This document shows, piece after piece, positions 1 to 5,551 of a stretch of DNA of 5,551 nt. Where the stretch lies: assembly GCA_023410885.1 (NCBI GenBank), contig JAEYPI010000263.1, positions 1-5,551 on the forward strand, given 5' to 3'. How positions within the stretch are numbered: position 1 is the first letter of the stretch; the number at the start of each line of letters is the position of its first letter. Below the pieces are notes generated by a model that saw only the letters and a list, made by a program, of their open reading frames with translations, was not told the origin of the DNA and searched no databases. This DNA comes from Bacillota bacterium (GTDB lineage: Bacteria > Bacillota > Clostridia > DSM-8532). The position numbers and the translations under genes were made by a program.

Positions 1-1
1 A

Positions 2-64
2 ATAGATGAAAATGGCGGTATGCTTCGTAAGGCCATCAATGTAACGTTCTCTAAATCGTCATAA
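2..64 (+). CDS. 3' end of an upstream gene, probably murQ (MurNAc-6-phosphate etherase)
   Basis: This is the only forward frame that stays open from the left edge; the other two stop within the first few bases. It gives 20 residues, IDENGGMLRKAINVTFSKSS, then TAA at 62-64. The pattern of a Gly-Gly pair followed by a hydrophobic-Arg-Lys-Ala-Ile run resembles the C-terminal helix of MurQ proteins, which typically end with an (A/S)GG-x-(L/V)(R/K)xA(I/L) stretch. MurQ hydrolyses MurNAc-6-phosphate to GlcNAc-6-phosphate and D-lactate in the cytoplasm, and MurNAc-6-phosphate is the product of AnmK, encoded downstream. The stop lies 46 bp before the lipoprotein gene with no terminator between, so co-transcription is plausible. 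The frame is well supported. The identity rests on 20 residues plus context and is an inference; no symbol is assigned. Confidence 0.5.
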   Translation: MDENGGMLRKAINVTFSKSS

Positions 65-87
65 TATTTCAATTTATAATATTATGA
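59..87. promoter_or_regulatory. AT-rich 10-bp inverted repeat before the binding-protein gene; possible operator
   Basis: TCATAATATT (59-68) and AATATTATGA (78-87) are perfect inverted copies separated by 9 bases. The left arm covers the stop codon of the upstream gene. The right arm overlaps a TATAAT hexamer at 75-80. No convincing -35 box lies 16-18 bases upstream (TAAATC at 52-57). As RNA the stem would be weak, with one G-C pair in ten, and no T-run follows, so a terminator is unlikely. A DNA-binding dimer site near a possible internal promoter is the more natural reading, but AT-rich DNA yields such symmetry by chance fairly often. The regulator is unknown. Confidence 0.3.
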
Positions 88-110
88 AAATATGTTGAGG
101 AGGAAAAACC

Positions 111-1553
111 ATGAAAAAAGTATTATCAATTGTTCTTGTTCTGGTAATGGCTGTAGGTATGCTTAGCGCTTGTGGTAGTCAGCCATCATCATCTACACCG
201 ACTGCCACACCGAGTACCACATCGAGTGCCACGCCGTCCGCGTCTCCTGCTGAGGCTAAGCCGGACACTATTTCCCTGTTACTACCCCCAGTCTCAGCAA
301 CCTATCAGGATCAGTTGGAAAAATGGGCAGCTGATTTCAAAGCTATTTATCCTAACTTGACACTTGACTTCCAAACAGCCAGCTGGGAGGACTACAAAGA
401 TAAAATGGACGTGCAGGTTAATGCAGGATCTCCCCCTGATATAGCTTTCGTTGAGAATGATAATGTAGCAAAATACATCGACACCGGCCTCCTTCTTGAT
501 ATTAAAAATCTTCTTTCTGCTGAGCAATTAGCAGATTTTGATGAAAATGCTCTTGCTTTCTACAGGAATGGTGACGGACTTTATGGACTGCCAACCTACA
601 TATCCATTCAAGCCTTAGGCGGAAACAAAGCTATGCTTGAGGAAGCCAACATTGACTGGAAAACAATCCAGAAAAACGGCTGGACATATGATGAATTCCG
701 TAGCGCAATCAAAGCCGGTTCAAAAGAAGGTCGTTATGGGTTTATATTTGCTTGTGCGGGTGTTACGGCTGCCGACTATCTGAATATCCTTACAAAGAAT
801 GCAGGTATGCCCTCTCCTTTCAATAAGGAACTCAAATATGCCTATACAAGCAAGAATTTCAGAGACCTGCTTGCTTGCATTCGTGAGATCATAGATGATG
901 GCTCTACCCCCAAGGAAATGGGCAGCGTAGATGCCGGTAAACGCTGGAATATGTTCTTAACTGCACAGACAATGATTTTCGGTAAAGGTCTTGCTAACTT
1001 CGAGAGTCTTGCTCTTGCAAACAATAAAAAAATTCAAGCTAATGACAATAGTGCTGTAGAAAACAGTAAAGAAGCAGAATATGTTGTTCTGCCCGTACCT
1101 ACCTTCTTTGGTGAGAAGCAGGCAGCACAAGGCGCAGCCGGCGGTTACTCCATGTTCCGTGGTAAAGCAGAACCAACTGCTGAGCATCTGGCCAATATGG
1201 TAAAGGCTCTATACTTTATGTCCGCAGGCGACGTCGGTGGTTATACCGCTAATGAGTTGTACCTTTCAGGGTTAAGCAAATCCTCTCGTGAAGCTATGGC
1301 TAAAATTAATAACGAAGTACCCCGCAGCCCCGAAAACGCCGCTGCTATGCAGAATCTAACCGCTCAGGCAGCAGAGCCACGTCCTGATATCCCCGCTGAA
1401 TTGGGCGCTAAGCATTCAAGACTGATGGATGAGGTTATAGTACCAAAATTCCAGGCCCTTCTTGCTAATGAGCTTACACCCGATCAGATGTATGAAGAGG
1501 TCAAAAAAGCTGCTATCGAAATCTTTGGTGAAGATGGCATAGTTAAAGACTAA
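111..1553 (+). CDS. ABC transporter sugar-binding lipoprotein (family 1 extracellular solute-binding protein)
   Basis: The 480-residue protein captures a sugar outside the membrane and delivers it to the permeases encoded next. It starts with a lipoprotein signal peptide: Lys2-Lys3, a hydrophobic core to about residue 17, and lipobox LSAC with Cys21 as the lipidated residue. A Ser/Thr/Pro/Ala linker (22-49) follows, then a mature domain with family-typical stretches: AGSPPDIAF (105-113), GLYGLP (156-161), and a C-terminal helix region rich in Glu and Lys (455-470). The start is supported by GAGGAGG at 97-103, seven bases before ATG. The length is slightly above the usual 420-450, mainly because of the linker. 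The ligand cannot be read from sequence. The adjoining anmK and possible murQ tail point to anhydroMurNAc, MurNAc or a small muropeptide sugar; this is inference. The large gap and stem-loop after the gene suggest it is made in excess over the permeases. Confidence 0.93.
   Translation: MKKVLSIVLVLVMAVGMLSACGSQPSSSTPTATPSTTSSATPSASPAEAKPDTISLLLPPVSATYQDQLEKWAADFKAIYPNLTLDFQTASWEDYKDKMDVQVNAGSPPDIAFVENDNVAKYIDTGLLLDIKNLLSAEQLADFDENALAFYRNGDGLYGLPTYISIQALGGNKAMLEEANIDWKTIQKNGWTYDEFRSAIKAGSKEGRYGFIFACAGVTAADYLNILTKNAGMPSPFNKELKYAYTSKNFRDLLACIREIIDDGSTPKEMGSVDAGKRWNMFLTAQTMIFGKGLANFESLALANNKKIQANDNSAVENSKEAEYVVLPVPTFFGEKQAAQGAAGGYSMFRGKAEPTAEHLANMVKALYFMSAGDVGGYTANELYLSGLSKSSREAMAKINNEVPRSPENAAAMQNLTAQAAEPRPDIPAELGAKHSRLMDEVIVPKFQALLANELTPDQMYEEVKKAAIEIFGEDGIVKD
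191..238 (+). repeat. Imperfect 12-bp tandem repeat encoding the lipoprotein linker
   Basis: Four successive 12-base units (191-202, 203-214, 215-226, 227-238) resemble TGCCACACCGAG. The second to fourth are TGCCACACCGAG, TACCACATCGAG and TGCCACGCCGTC, and the first is more divergent. They encode a Thr/Pro/Ser tetrapeptide pattern (about residues 28-43) in the flexible spacer between the lipid anchor Cys21 and the binding domain. The unit is a multiple of three, so copy-number change would alter linker length without breaking the frame. Confidence 0.6.
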
Positions 1554-1583
1554 ATCTTATAGAATATTACCCTAGTATTTAAC

Positions 1584-1622
1584 GGTAAATGCTTCCCGCT
1601 TAAATGACGGGAAGCATTTACC
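1584..1622 (+). terminator. 15-bp perfect stem-loop between the binding-protein and permease genes (attenuator or mRNA 3'-end stabiliser)
   Basis: GGTAAATGCTTCCCG (1584-1598) pairs perfectly with CGGGAAGCATTTACC (1608-1622) around a 9-base loop. It starts 31 bases after the binding-protein stop codon. The sequence after the stem (AAATAATTTCTTTC) is T-rich but not a clean T-run, so full termination is unlikely. Partial termination, or protection of the upstream message from 3' exonucleases, fits better. Such hairpins after binding-protein genes are a known way for ABC operons to make more binding protein than permease. The structure is seen directly; the function is inferred. Confidence 0.75.
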
Positions 1623-1708
1623 AAATAATTTCTTTCACATCTTTAAAAAATCCTGATAGGCTCAATGCCCCTGAAGTTTTATAATAAGGTAAGAGCAGGA
1701 GGTTATAA

Positions 1709-2623
1709 ATGAAATCAGCCAAATTAAGTAAAAACGTATCTATCTCCAAAAAGCATATAACCGGTGAGGATTTATGGGGCTATGCTTTTATTGCTATGGC
1801 AATGCTTATCTTTGCTGTTTTTACTATATATCCTGTTATAAGTGCTCTGTTTACAAGTTTTCATAAATTTAAGCCCTTAGGATCAATTTTTGTTGGTCTG
1901 GACAACTTCAAGACTACTTTTACAAATAATTTATTTTATAAATCTATCGGTAATACACTTGTCTATACTATATTCACTGTACCTTTAAGCCTGTTTATCG
2001 CTTTTACTGTCTCAATACTAATCCTTCCATTTAGTAAGAAATTTCAGTCCCTGTTCAAGTCGATGTATTATCTTCCCAGCATCGCGTCGGGCGTTGCGCT
2101 CTCGGTTGTATGGCTATGGATATACGATCCTCTGCCGACAGGTCTTTTAAATAATATTTTGCATGTATTCGGAGTCCAGAACCAAAATTGGCTTGGTTCT
2201 TCCTCTACAGCAATGTTTAGCCTTGTTGTTATGACACTTCTTGCGGGACACGGTGCAAATATAATCATTTATCTTGCGGCAATTTTAGGTATACCCAATA
2301 GCTTTTATGAAGCCGCAGATCTAGATGGCGGAACATTTTTTCAAAAGCTGGGTTACATTATCATACCAATGGTAAAACCCACCACGCTTTTTCTATTGGT
2401 AACAGGCATTATAAATTCGTTTCAGGTATTTATGAACGCATATATGATGACTGGCGGCGGACCAAACAATAGCACAACGATGGTCGGGCTGCTTATCTTT
2501 AACAATGCATTCCGTTACTCTGATTACGGCCTTGCCTGTGCACAGTCCATCATTTTGGCGATAGTTATAGCCGGAATTTCCCTGGTGCAATTTAAGTTCA
2601 TCAGCGGAGACGTAGAATATTAA
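1709..2623 (+). CDS. ABC sugar transporter permease, CUT1 family, MalF/UgpA/LacF-like
   Basis: This is one of the two membrane subunits of the importer. The 304-residue protein has about six hydrophobic segments (roughly 23-47, 82-106, 119-139, 170-192, 224-246, 275-296). A short charged N-terminus precedes them. The EAA loop that docks on the cytoplasmic ATPase is clear: E201-A-A-D-L-D-G207, followed by I-I-I-P220. Other family marks are VGLDNF (62-67) after the first membrane segment and TGGGP (248-252). ATG at 1709 is supported by AGGAGG at 1697-1702 with six bases between. The second permease starts 15 bases after the stop, so the two are surely co-translated as a heterodimer. The family is certain; the substrate is not, and is inferred from anmK downstream to be a peptidoglycan amino sugar. 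A TATAAT at 1680-1685 lacks a -35 partner. Confidence 0.94.
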   Translation: MKSAKLSKNVSISKKHITGEDLWGYAFIAMAMLIFAVFTIYPVISALFTSFHKFKPLGSIFVGLDNFKTTFTNNLFYKSIGNTLVYTIFTVPLSLFIAFTVSILILPFSKKFQSLFKSMYYLPSIASGVALSVVWLWIYDPLPTGLLNNILHVFGVQNQNWLGSSSTAMFSLVVMTLLAGHGANIIIYLAAILGIPNSFYEAADLDGGTFFQKLGYIIIPMVKPTTLFLLVTGIINSFQVFMNAYMMTGGGPNNSTTMVGLLIFNNAFRYSDYGLACAQSIILAIVIAGISLVQFKFISGDVEY

Positions 2624-2638
2624 GGGAGGAGATACGAA

Positions 2639-3502
2639 ATGTCAGGCTTATATTCTCAACATCTTGATAACCGAAAGTTATTGTATCTGCGTAATAGCCT
2701 AATATCTTTATTTTTGCTTTTTCTTGCGATTATAACATTATTCCCTATTTATTATATGCTTGTATCCTCCTTTGGTCCTCCTATTGAGGCTGGTGGCGCA
2801 TCATATTCACTTTTCCCGAGGAGTATCTCATTTGATTCATATAAATTTTTCTTTGATTTTAGCAAGTATTCATTTCGTTGGTTAATTAACAGCCTGATCG
2901 TATCATTTGCTATAGTCTCAGGTAATGTCATTTTTGCGGGACTTGCCGGGTATGCATTTTCAAAAATACAATTTAAGGGGAGCAAGATTCTCTTCTTTAC
3001 ATTATTATGCGCCATGATGATACCCTATCAGGTTACACAGGTGCCCCTTTATATGTTGGTTGTAAATACATTAAAGATGGATAATACATATCTCGCTCTT
3101 ATTGCGCCTACTTTTGTTACAGCATACAATGTTTTCTTGTGTAAACAATTTATTTCAAGCATACCAACTGAAATCATTGAATGTGCTAAAATTGAGGGCT
3201 GTAATCAATTACAGATTTATTGGAAAATTATCATGCCATTATCCAAAACCGTTCTGGCAGTAATGGCAATACTCACATTCATGAACAGCTGGAACACATT
3301 CTTCTGGCCGTTCCTCGTCACCAGCGAGGAAGCCATGCAGACAATACAGGTAGGACTTAAGAACTTTAAGTTTGCCAACACCACCTATTTTGCACCAATG
3401 ATGGCAGGTGCTACTTTGTCGGCATTGCCTATGTTTATTCTCTTTTTCAGCCTGCAGAAGTATTTTCTTGAAGGTGTAACCATAGGTGCCGTAAAAGGGT
3501 GA
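2639..3502 (+). CDS. ABC sugar transporter permease, CUT1 family, MalG/UgpE-like
   Basis: This is the second membrane subunit, 287 residues, with about six hydrophobic segments (roughly 19-44, 82-106, 115-140, 151-170, 202-224, 253-273). The ATPase-docking loop reads E181-C-A-K-I-E-G187 and ends I-I-M-P200; Cys182 replaces the usual second Ala of EAA, a mild substitution. The C-terminus QKYFLEGVTIGAVKG (273-287) is the hallmark ending of MalG-type permeases, so the gene is full length. The ATG is set by GGGAGGAG at 2624-2631, directly after the stop of the first permease, with seven bases between. The anmK start lies only four bases beyond the stop at 3500-3502, tying import to the kinase. 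No ATP-binding subunit follows; a shared MsmK/UgpC-type ATPase encoded elsewhere is expected from other Bacillota CUT1 systems. Confidence 0.94.
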   Translation: MSGLYSQHLDNRKLLYLRNSLISLFLLFLAIITLFPIYYMLVSSFGPPIEAGGASYSLFPRSISFDSYKFFFDFSKYSFRWLINSLIVSFAIVSGNVIFAGLAGYAFSKIQFKGSKILFFTLLCAMMIPYQVTQVPLYMLVVNTLKMDNTYLALIAPTFVTAYNVFLCKQFISSIPTEIIECAKIEGCNQLQIYWKIIMPLSKTVLAVMAILTFMNSWNTFFWPFLVTSEEAMQTIQVGLKNFKFANTTYFAPMMAGATLSALPMFILFFSLQKYFLEGVTIGAVKG

Positions 3503-3503
3503 T
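3498..3503 (+). promoter_or_regulatory. Ribosome binding site of anmK overlapping the permease stop codon
   Basis: GGTGAT at 3498-3503 matches the downstream half of the extended Shine-Dalgarno sequence (AAGGAGGTGATC) and ends three bases before ATG 3507, the right register for that half. It contains the permease stop TGA (3500-3502), so ribosomes finishing the permease stop on the anmK initiation site. Translational coupling is likely. This also favours ATG 3507 over the internal ATG at codon 18, which would cut into the MSGTS motif. Confidence 0.55.
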
Positions 3504-3506
3504 AAA

Positions 3507-4772
3507 ATGAGACAATTTGTAATTTCAGATAAGCCCGATCGCATTGCGGTTGGGCTTATGTCCGGTACATCGGTAGACGGTATTGATGCCGCCGCAATTC
3601 GTATTGAGGGGGAAGCCCCGAACCTTAAGGTTACCTTACTGGCCTTTGAAAACAAACCTTTCCCTGAAGCCATTCGCAATGAAATTCTTCACTGCTTTAC
3701 CCCTGAGAATGCAATCGTTACACGTCTTGGAAGCTTAAATTTCCTGCTGGGAGAGCTATATGCCCAAGCTGCGCTTTCGGTAATCAGGGTAGCTGGTCTC
3801 TCCCCCGCTGATGTTGATGTCATTGGCTCCCATGGCCAGACCCTATGGCATGAGCCTTTTCCCCAAAAATCCTGTGCCTATACTGTTCAGCTTGGCGAAG
3901 GGTCCGTTATTGCACAAAGGACCGGAGTTGTCTGCGTTTCAGACTTTCGTGTATCAGATATGGCCGCCGGAGGTCAAGGAGCACCGCTTGTTCCTTTCAC
4001 AGAATATCTTTTGTATCGTAGTGAGACGGAAACTATTTTGTTACAAAATTTAGGTGGCATTGGAAATATAACCGTGCTTCCGAAGGGATGCGGCGTGAAG
4101 GATGTCTATGCCTTTGATACCGGCCCAGGCAATATGGTGATTGATGCTCTTGTTACACGGAGTACAAAGGGTCTGCTGGCCATGGATAAAGGCGGTAGTA
4201 TTGCCGCCCGTGGAAAAGTTGATTCTTGGCTTTTACAATCTCTTATGCAACATCCGTACTTTGCCCAGCTTCCACCAAAAACCACCGGCCGCGAGGTATT
4301 TGGGAAAGAATATGCTGATGCCCTTATAGCCACAGCGCAGCAAAAAGACATTCCTATGGAAAATGTCATAGCGACAACAACAGCACTAACAGCTGCATCC
4401 ATTGCACAGGCTTATCGTGATTTTATACTTCCATGTTCTCCTGCTTCCCGTATGATTTTAAGCGGCGGAGGATGCTACAATCCCACCCTCGTTGATTTTA
4501 TTCGGAAGGAGCTTGCCCGTTTTGGTGTTGATGTTCTCACTCAGGAAGAAACCGGGGGCAACAGTGATGCCAAGGAGGCCATTGCCTTTGCGCTTCTGGC
4601 CGACTGTACCCTGCACGGCATTCCCGGTAATATCCCCAGTGTAACGGGTGCTAAGAATGCTGCGTTACTCGGTAAAATTTCGCTGCCACCCGCTGCTCCC
4701 ACTGCACCCACTGCTCCCACTGCTCCCACTGCTCCCACTGCTCCCACTCCCATCCAAGGAGGAATAATATGA
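3507..4772 (+). CDS. anmK: Anhydro-N-acetylmuramic acid kinase (AnmK)
   Basis: AnmK cleaves the 1,6-anhydro ring of anhydroMurNAc and phosphorylates it with ATP to MurNAc-6-phosphate in the cytoplasm, a step of peptidoglycan recycling. The family motifs are intact and in order: MSGTSVDGID (18-27, phosphate binding), SHGQT (108-112), DFRVSDMAAGGQGAPLVPF (146-164), NLGGIGN (181-187), FDTGPGN (203-209) with Asp204 as the expected catalytic base (Asp182 of characterised enzymes), TGREVFG (260-266), LSGGG (318-322), and KEAIAFALLA (356-365). The fold belongs to the hexokinase/Hsp70/actin superfamily. The family is usually 365-390 residues; this protein has 421 because of a tail from about residue 394: six Ala-Pro-Thr units (397-414), then PIQGGII. 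The tail is unlikely to be catalytic. The stop TGA overlaps the next ATG (ATGA, 4769-4772). The gene looks more GC-rich than the permeases. Confidence 0.97.
   Translation: MRQFVISDKPDRIAVGLMSGTSVDGIDAAAIRIEGEAPNLKVTLLAFENKPFPEAIRNEILHCFTPENAIVTRLGSLNFLLGELYAQAALSVIRVAGLSPADVDVIGSHGQTLWHEPFPQKSCAYTVQLGEGSVIAQRTGVVCVSDFRVSDMAAGGQGAPLVPFTEYLLYRSETETILLQNLGGIGNITVLPKGCGVKDVYAFDTGPGNMVIDALVTRSTKGLLAMDKGGSIAARGKVDSWLLQSLMQHPYFAQLPPKTTGREVFGKEYADALIATAQQKDIPMENVIATTTALTAASIAQAYRDFILPCSPASRMILSGGGCYNPTLVDFIRKELARFGVDVLTQEETGGNSDAKEAIAFALLADCTLHGIPGNIPSVTGAKNAALLGKISLPPAAPTAPTAPTAPTAPTAPTPIQGGII
4695..4748 (+). repeat. Six tandem 9-bp repeats encoding (Ala-Pro-Thr)6 at the AnmK C-terminus
   Basis: GCTCCCACT occurs six times head to tail (starts at 4695, 4704, 4713, 4722, 4731 and 4740). 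Only the second copy differs, reading GCACCCACT. Near identity at the DNA level, not just the protein level, indicates recent expansion by slippage. The unit is three codons, so changes in copy number lengthen or shorten the tail without a frameshift. The array ends seven bases before the AAGGAGG that serves the next gene. Confidence 0.95.
4756..4762 (+). promoter_or_regulatory. Strong ribosome binding site of the acetyltransferase gene, inside the anmK end
   Basis: AAGGAGG lies six bases before ATG 4769 and sets the start of the next gene. It is read as part of the last anmK codons (Gln-Gly-Gly), and the anmK stop overlaps the new start as ATGA. This is a typical translational coupling arrangement. 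The pyrimidine-rich repeat array immediately upstream contains little that could pair with the site, so it should stay accessible. Confidence 0.8.
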
Positions 4773-5551
4773 TACGCAATTTTTCTATCGATGACCTTCA
4801 TGCTATTACGTCACTATGGAACAGGCGCGCTGTGATTGACGGTTATGTTGAGCATACGCCTGAGAGTTTTACCAATCTATTTTTGAAAAATAAATATTTT
4901 TCAAATCAGCATGCATTCGTACTGGAGGAAGCCGGTGGCTTAGGATTTATCTGCGGATGCACAGGGGATGACTTGCCGGCTGGCAATGAACGGGGCTATT
5001 TTACTTGCCTTGTATTGGATGAACAGGTGGACACCCTTGAAAGTACCCGTCTTTTACTTACATATCTGGAGAACAGCTTTCAAGCTGCCGGAAAAACAGT
5101 AAGCGATGTACTGTTTTTCAACCCTATTCATTTACCATGGTATATACCTGACACAAAGGGTCACCAGCATAATAATGCACCGGGTATCGCTGTAGACACG
5201 AAGCTTTACACTAACATTATAAAATGCGGATATCTTGAGCGAGGCCGCGAAAGTGCCATGTACATTGATCTTTCAACGTTTTCCATACCCACCCGGATAA
5301 AAGAGAAGCAATCTGCACTCAGTGAATCCGGGATTCATATTTCTTTATATGACTCCAATCGCTGTTTCGGTCTTTCCGAAATGCTTAACGACCTTAAAAA
5401 CCCTCTCTGGATAAGTGAGATAGAAGAAAGCGCCATTAAGAACATACCTTTCTTAGTGGCTGAGGTGGGTGGACGAGTGGTCGGCTTTGCCGGACCTATC
5501 TATCCTGAAAAAACAGGGCGGGGCTATTTTACAGGCATAGGTGTGTCACCT
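4769..5551 (+). CDS. Tandem GNAT-family N-acetyltransferase (3' end beyond the window)
   Basis: The open frame runs 261 codons to the window edge without a stop; the 3' part is missing. Two GNAT-like halves are visible. In the first, an N-terminal helix with LWN (16-18) is followed by VLEEAGGLGFICG (51-63) and RGYFTCLVLDE (75-85). In the second, AEVGGRVVGFAGP (231-243) is followed by RGYFTGIGVSP (251-261). Both RGYFT strands lead to where the acetyl-CoA loop (RGxGxG) should begin. In the first half the next residues, DEQVDTLESTRLLL (84-97), lack that glycine pattern, so this copy may be structural. The loop of the second would lie just outside the window. It probably transfers acetyl from acetyl-CoA to an amine. 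The coupled anmK suggests an amino sugar or muropeptide substrate, but this is a guess. From memory, the B. subtilis MurNAc cluster also carries a GNAT gene (ybbJ). Confidence 0.82.
   Translation, partial: MIRNFSIDDLHAITSLWNRRAVIDGYVEHTPESFTNLFLKNKYFSNQHAFVLEEAGGLGFICGCTGDDLPAGNERGYFTCLVLDEQVDTLESTRLLLTYLENSFQAAGKTVSDVLFFNPIHLPWYIPDTKGHQHNNAPGIAVDTKLYTNIIKCGYLERGRESAMYIDLSTFSIPTRIKEKQSALSESGIHISLYDSNRCFGLSEMLNDLKNPLWISEIEESAIKNIPFLVAEVGGRVVGFAGPIYPEKTGRGYFTGIGVSP

Noticed and set aside
294..527. Reverse-strand open frame inside the binding-protein gene
   Set aside because: It is antisense to a clear lipoprotein gene, with no supporting ribosome binding site or family features recognised.
1563..1579. 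Small hairpin AATATTA-CCC-TAGTATT just after the binding-protein stop
   Set aside because: It is all A-T or G-T pairs with a three-base loop, so it would be very unstable; the neighbouring 15-bp stem is the meaningful structure.
3239..3679. 146-codon reverse-strand open frame across the permease-anmK junction
   Set aside because: It lies opposite two strongly supported genes, has no recognisable family features, and its frame is explained by codon bias of the forward genes.
4695..4748. CRISPR-like or regulatory direct-repeat array
   Set aside because: The units are 9 bp, contiguous with no spacers, and in frame with AnmK, so this is a coding microsatellite.
3507..4772. Higher GC of anmK than of the permeases as a sign of horizontal transfer
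   Set aside because: Membrane proteins rich in Phe, Ile and Leu are naturally AT-rich, and the tight spacing to both neighbours argues for a long-standing operon.
4541..4801. Reverse-strand open frame with a Gly-Ala-Val repeat
   Set aside because: The GAV run is the complement of the APT-encoding repeat, and the frame overlaps the ends of two real genes.

Overview
The window looks like an operon segment from a low-to-moderate GC Gram-positive bacterium (Bacillota, most likely Clostridia or a Paenibacillus-like relative). The evidence is strong AGGAGG-type ribosome binding sites before most genes, a lipoprotein-type ABC solute-binding protein, AT-rich intergenic DNA, and short gaps or overlaps between same-strand genes. 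No genus can be assigned from sequence reading alone. All genes are on the + strand.

Layout: positions 2-64 hold the last 20 codons of an upstream gene. Its tail resembles the C-terminus of MurQ, the N-acetylmuramic acid 6-phosphate etherase. An AT-rich 46-bp gap containing a 10-bp inverted repeat leads to a lipoprotein solute-binding protein (111-1553). A 155-bp gap follows, with a perfect 15-bp stem-loop. Then come two CUT1-type sugar permeases (1709-2623 and 2639-3502), anhydro-N-acetylmuramic acid kinase AnmK (3507-4772), and the first 261 codons of a tandem-GNAT acetyltransferase (4769 to beyond 5551) that overlaps anmK by four bases.

How it fits together: AnmK is clearly recognisable and fixes the theme as recovery of peptidoglycan amino sugar. 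AnmK opens and phosphorylates 1,6-anhydroMurNAc to MurNAc-6-phosphate. MurQ, if the upstream tail is correctly read, would convert that to GlcNAc-6-phosphate and D-lactate. The binding protein and permeases are then best explained as an ATP-driven importer for (anhydro)MurNAc or a related muropeptide sugar. It would deliver unphosphorylated substrate, unlike the PTS transporter MurP. No ATPase subunit is encoded in the window, so a shared MsmK/UgpC-type ATPase is expected elsewhere. The role of the acetyltransferase is unknown; modifying or re-N-acetylating a recovered amino sugar is a guess.

The most unusual local features are six tandem 9-bp repeats that give AnmK an (Ala-Pro-Thr)6 tail just before the next gene's ribosome binding site, the duplicated GNAT protein whose first copy seems to lack the acetyl-CoA loop, and the stem-loop separating the binding-protein gene from the permeases. 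There is no sign of mobile elements, CRISPR arrays, tRNA or rRNA.
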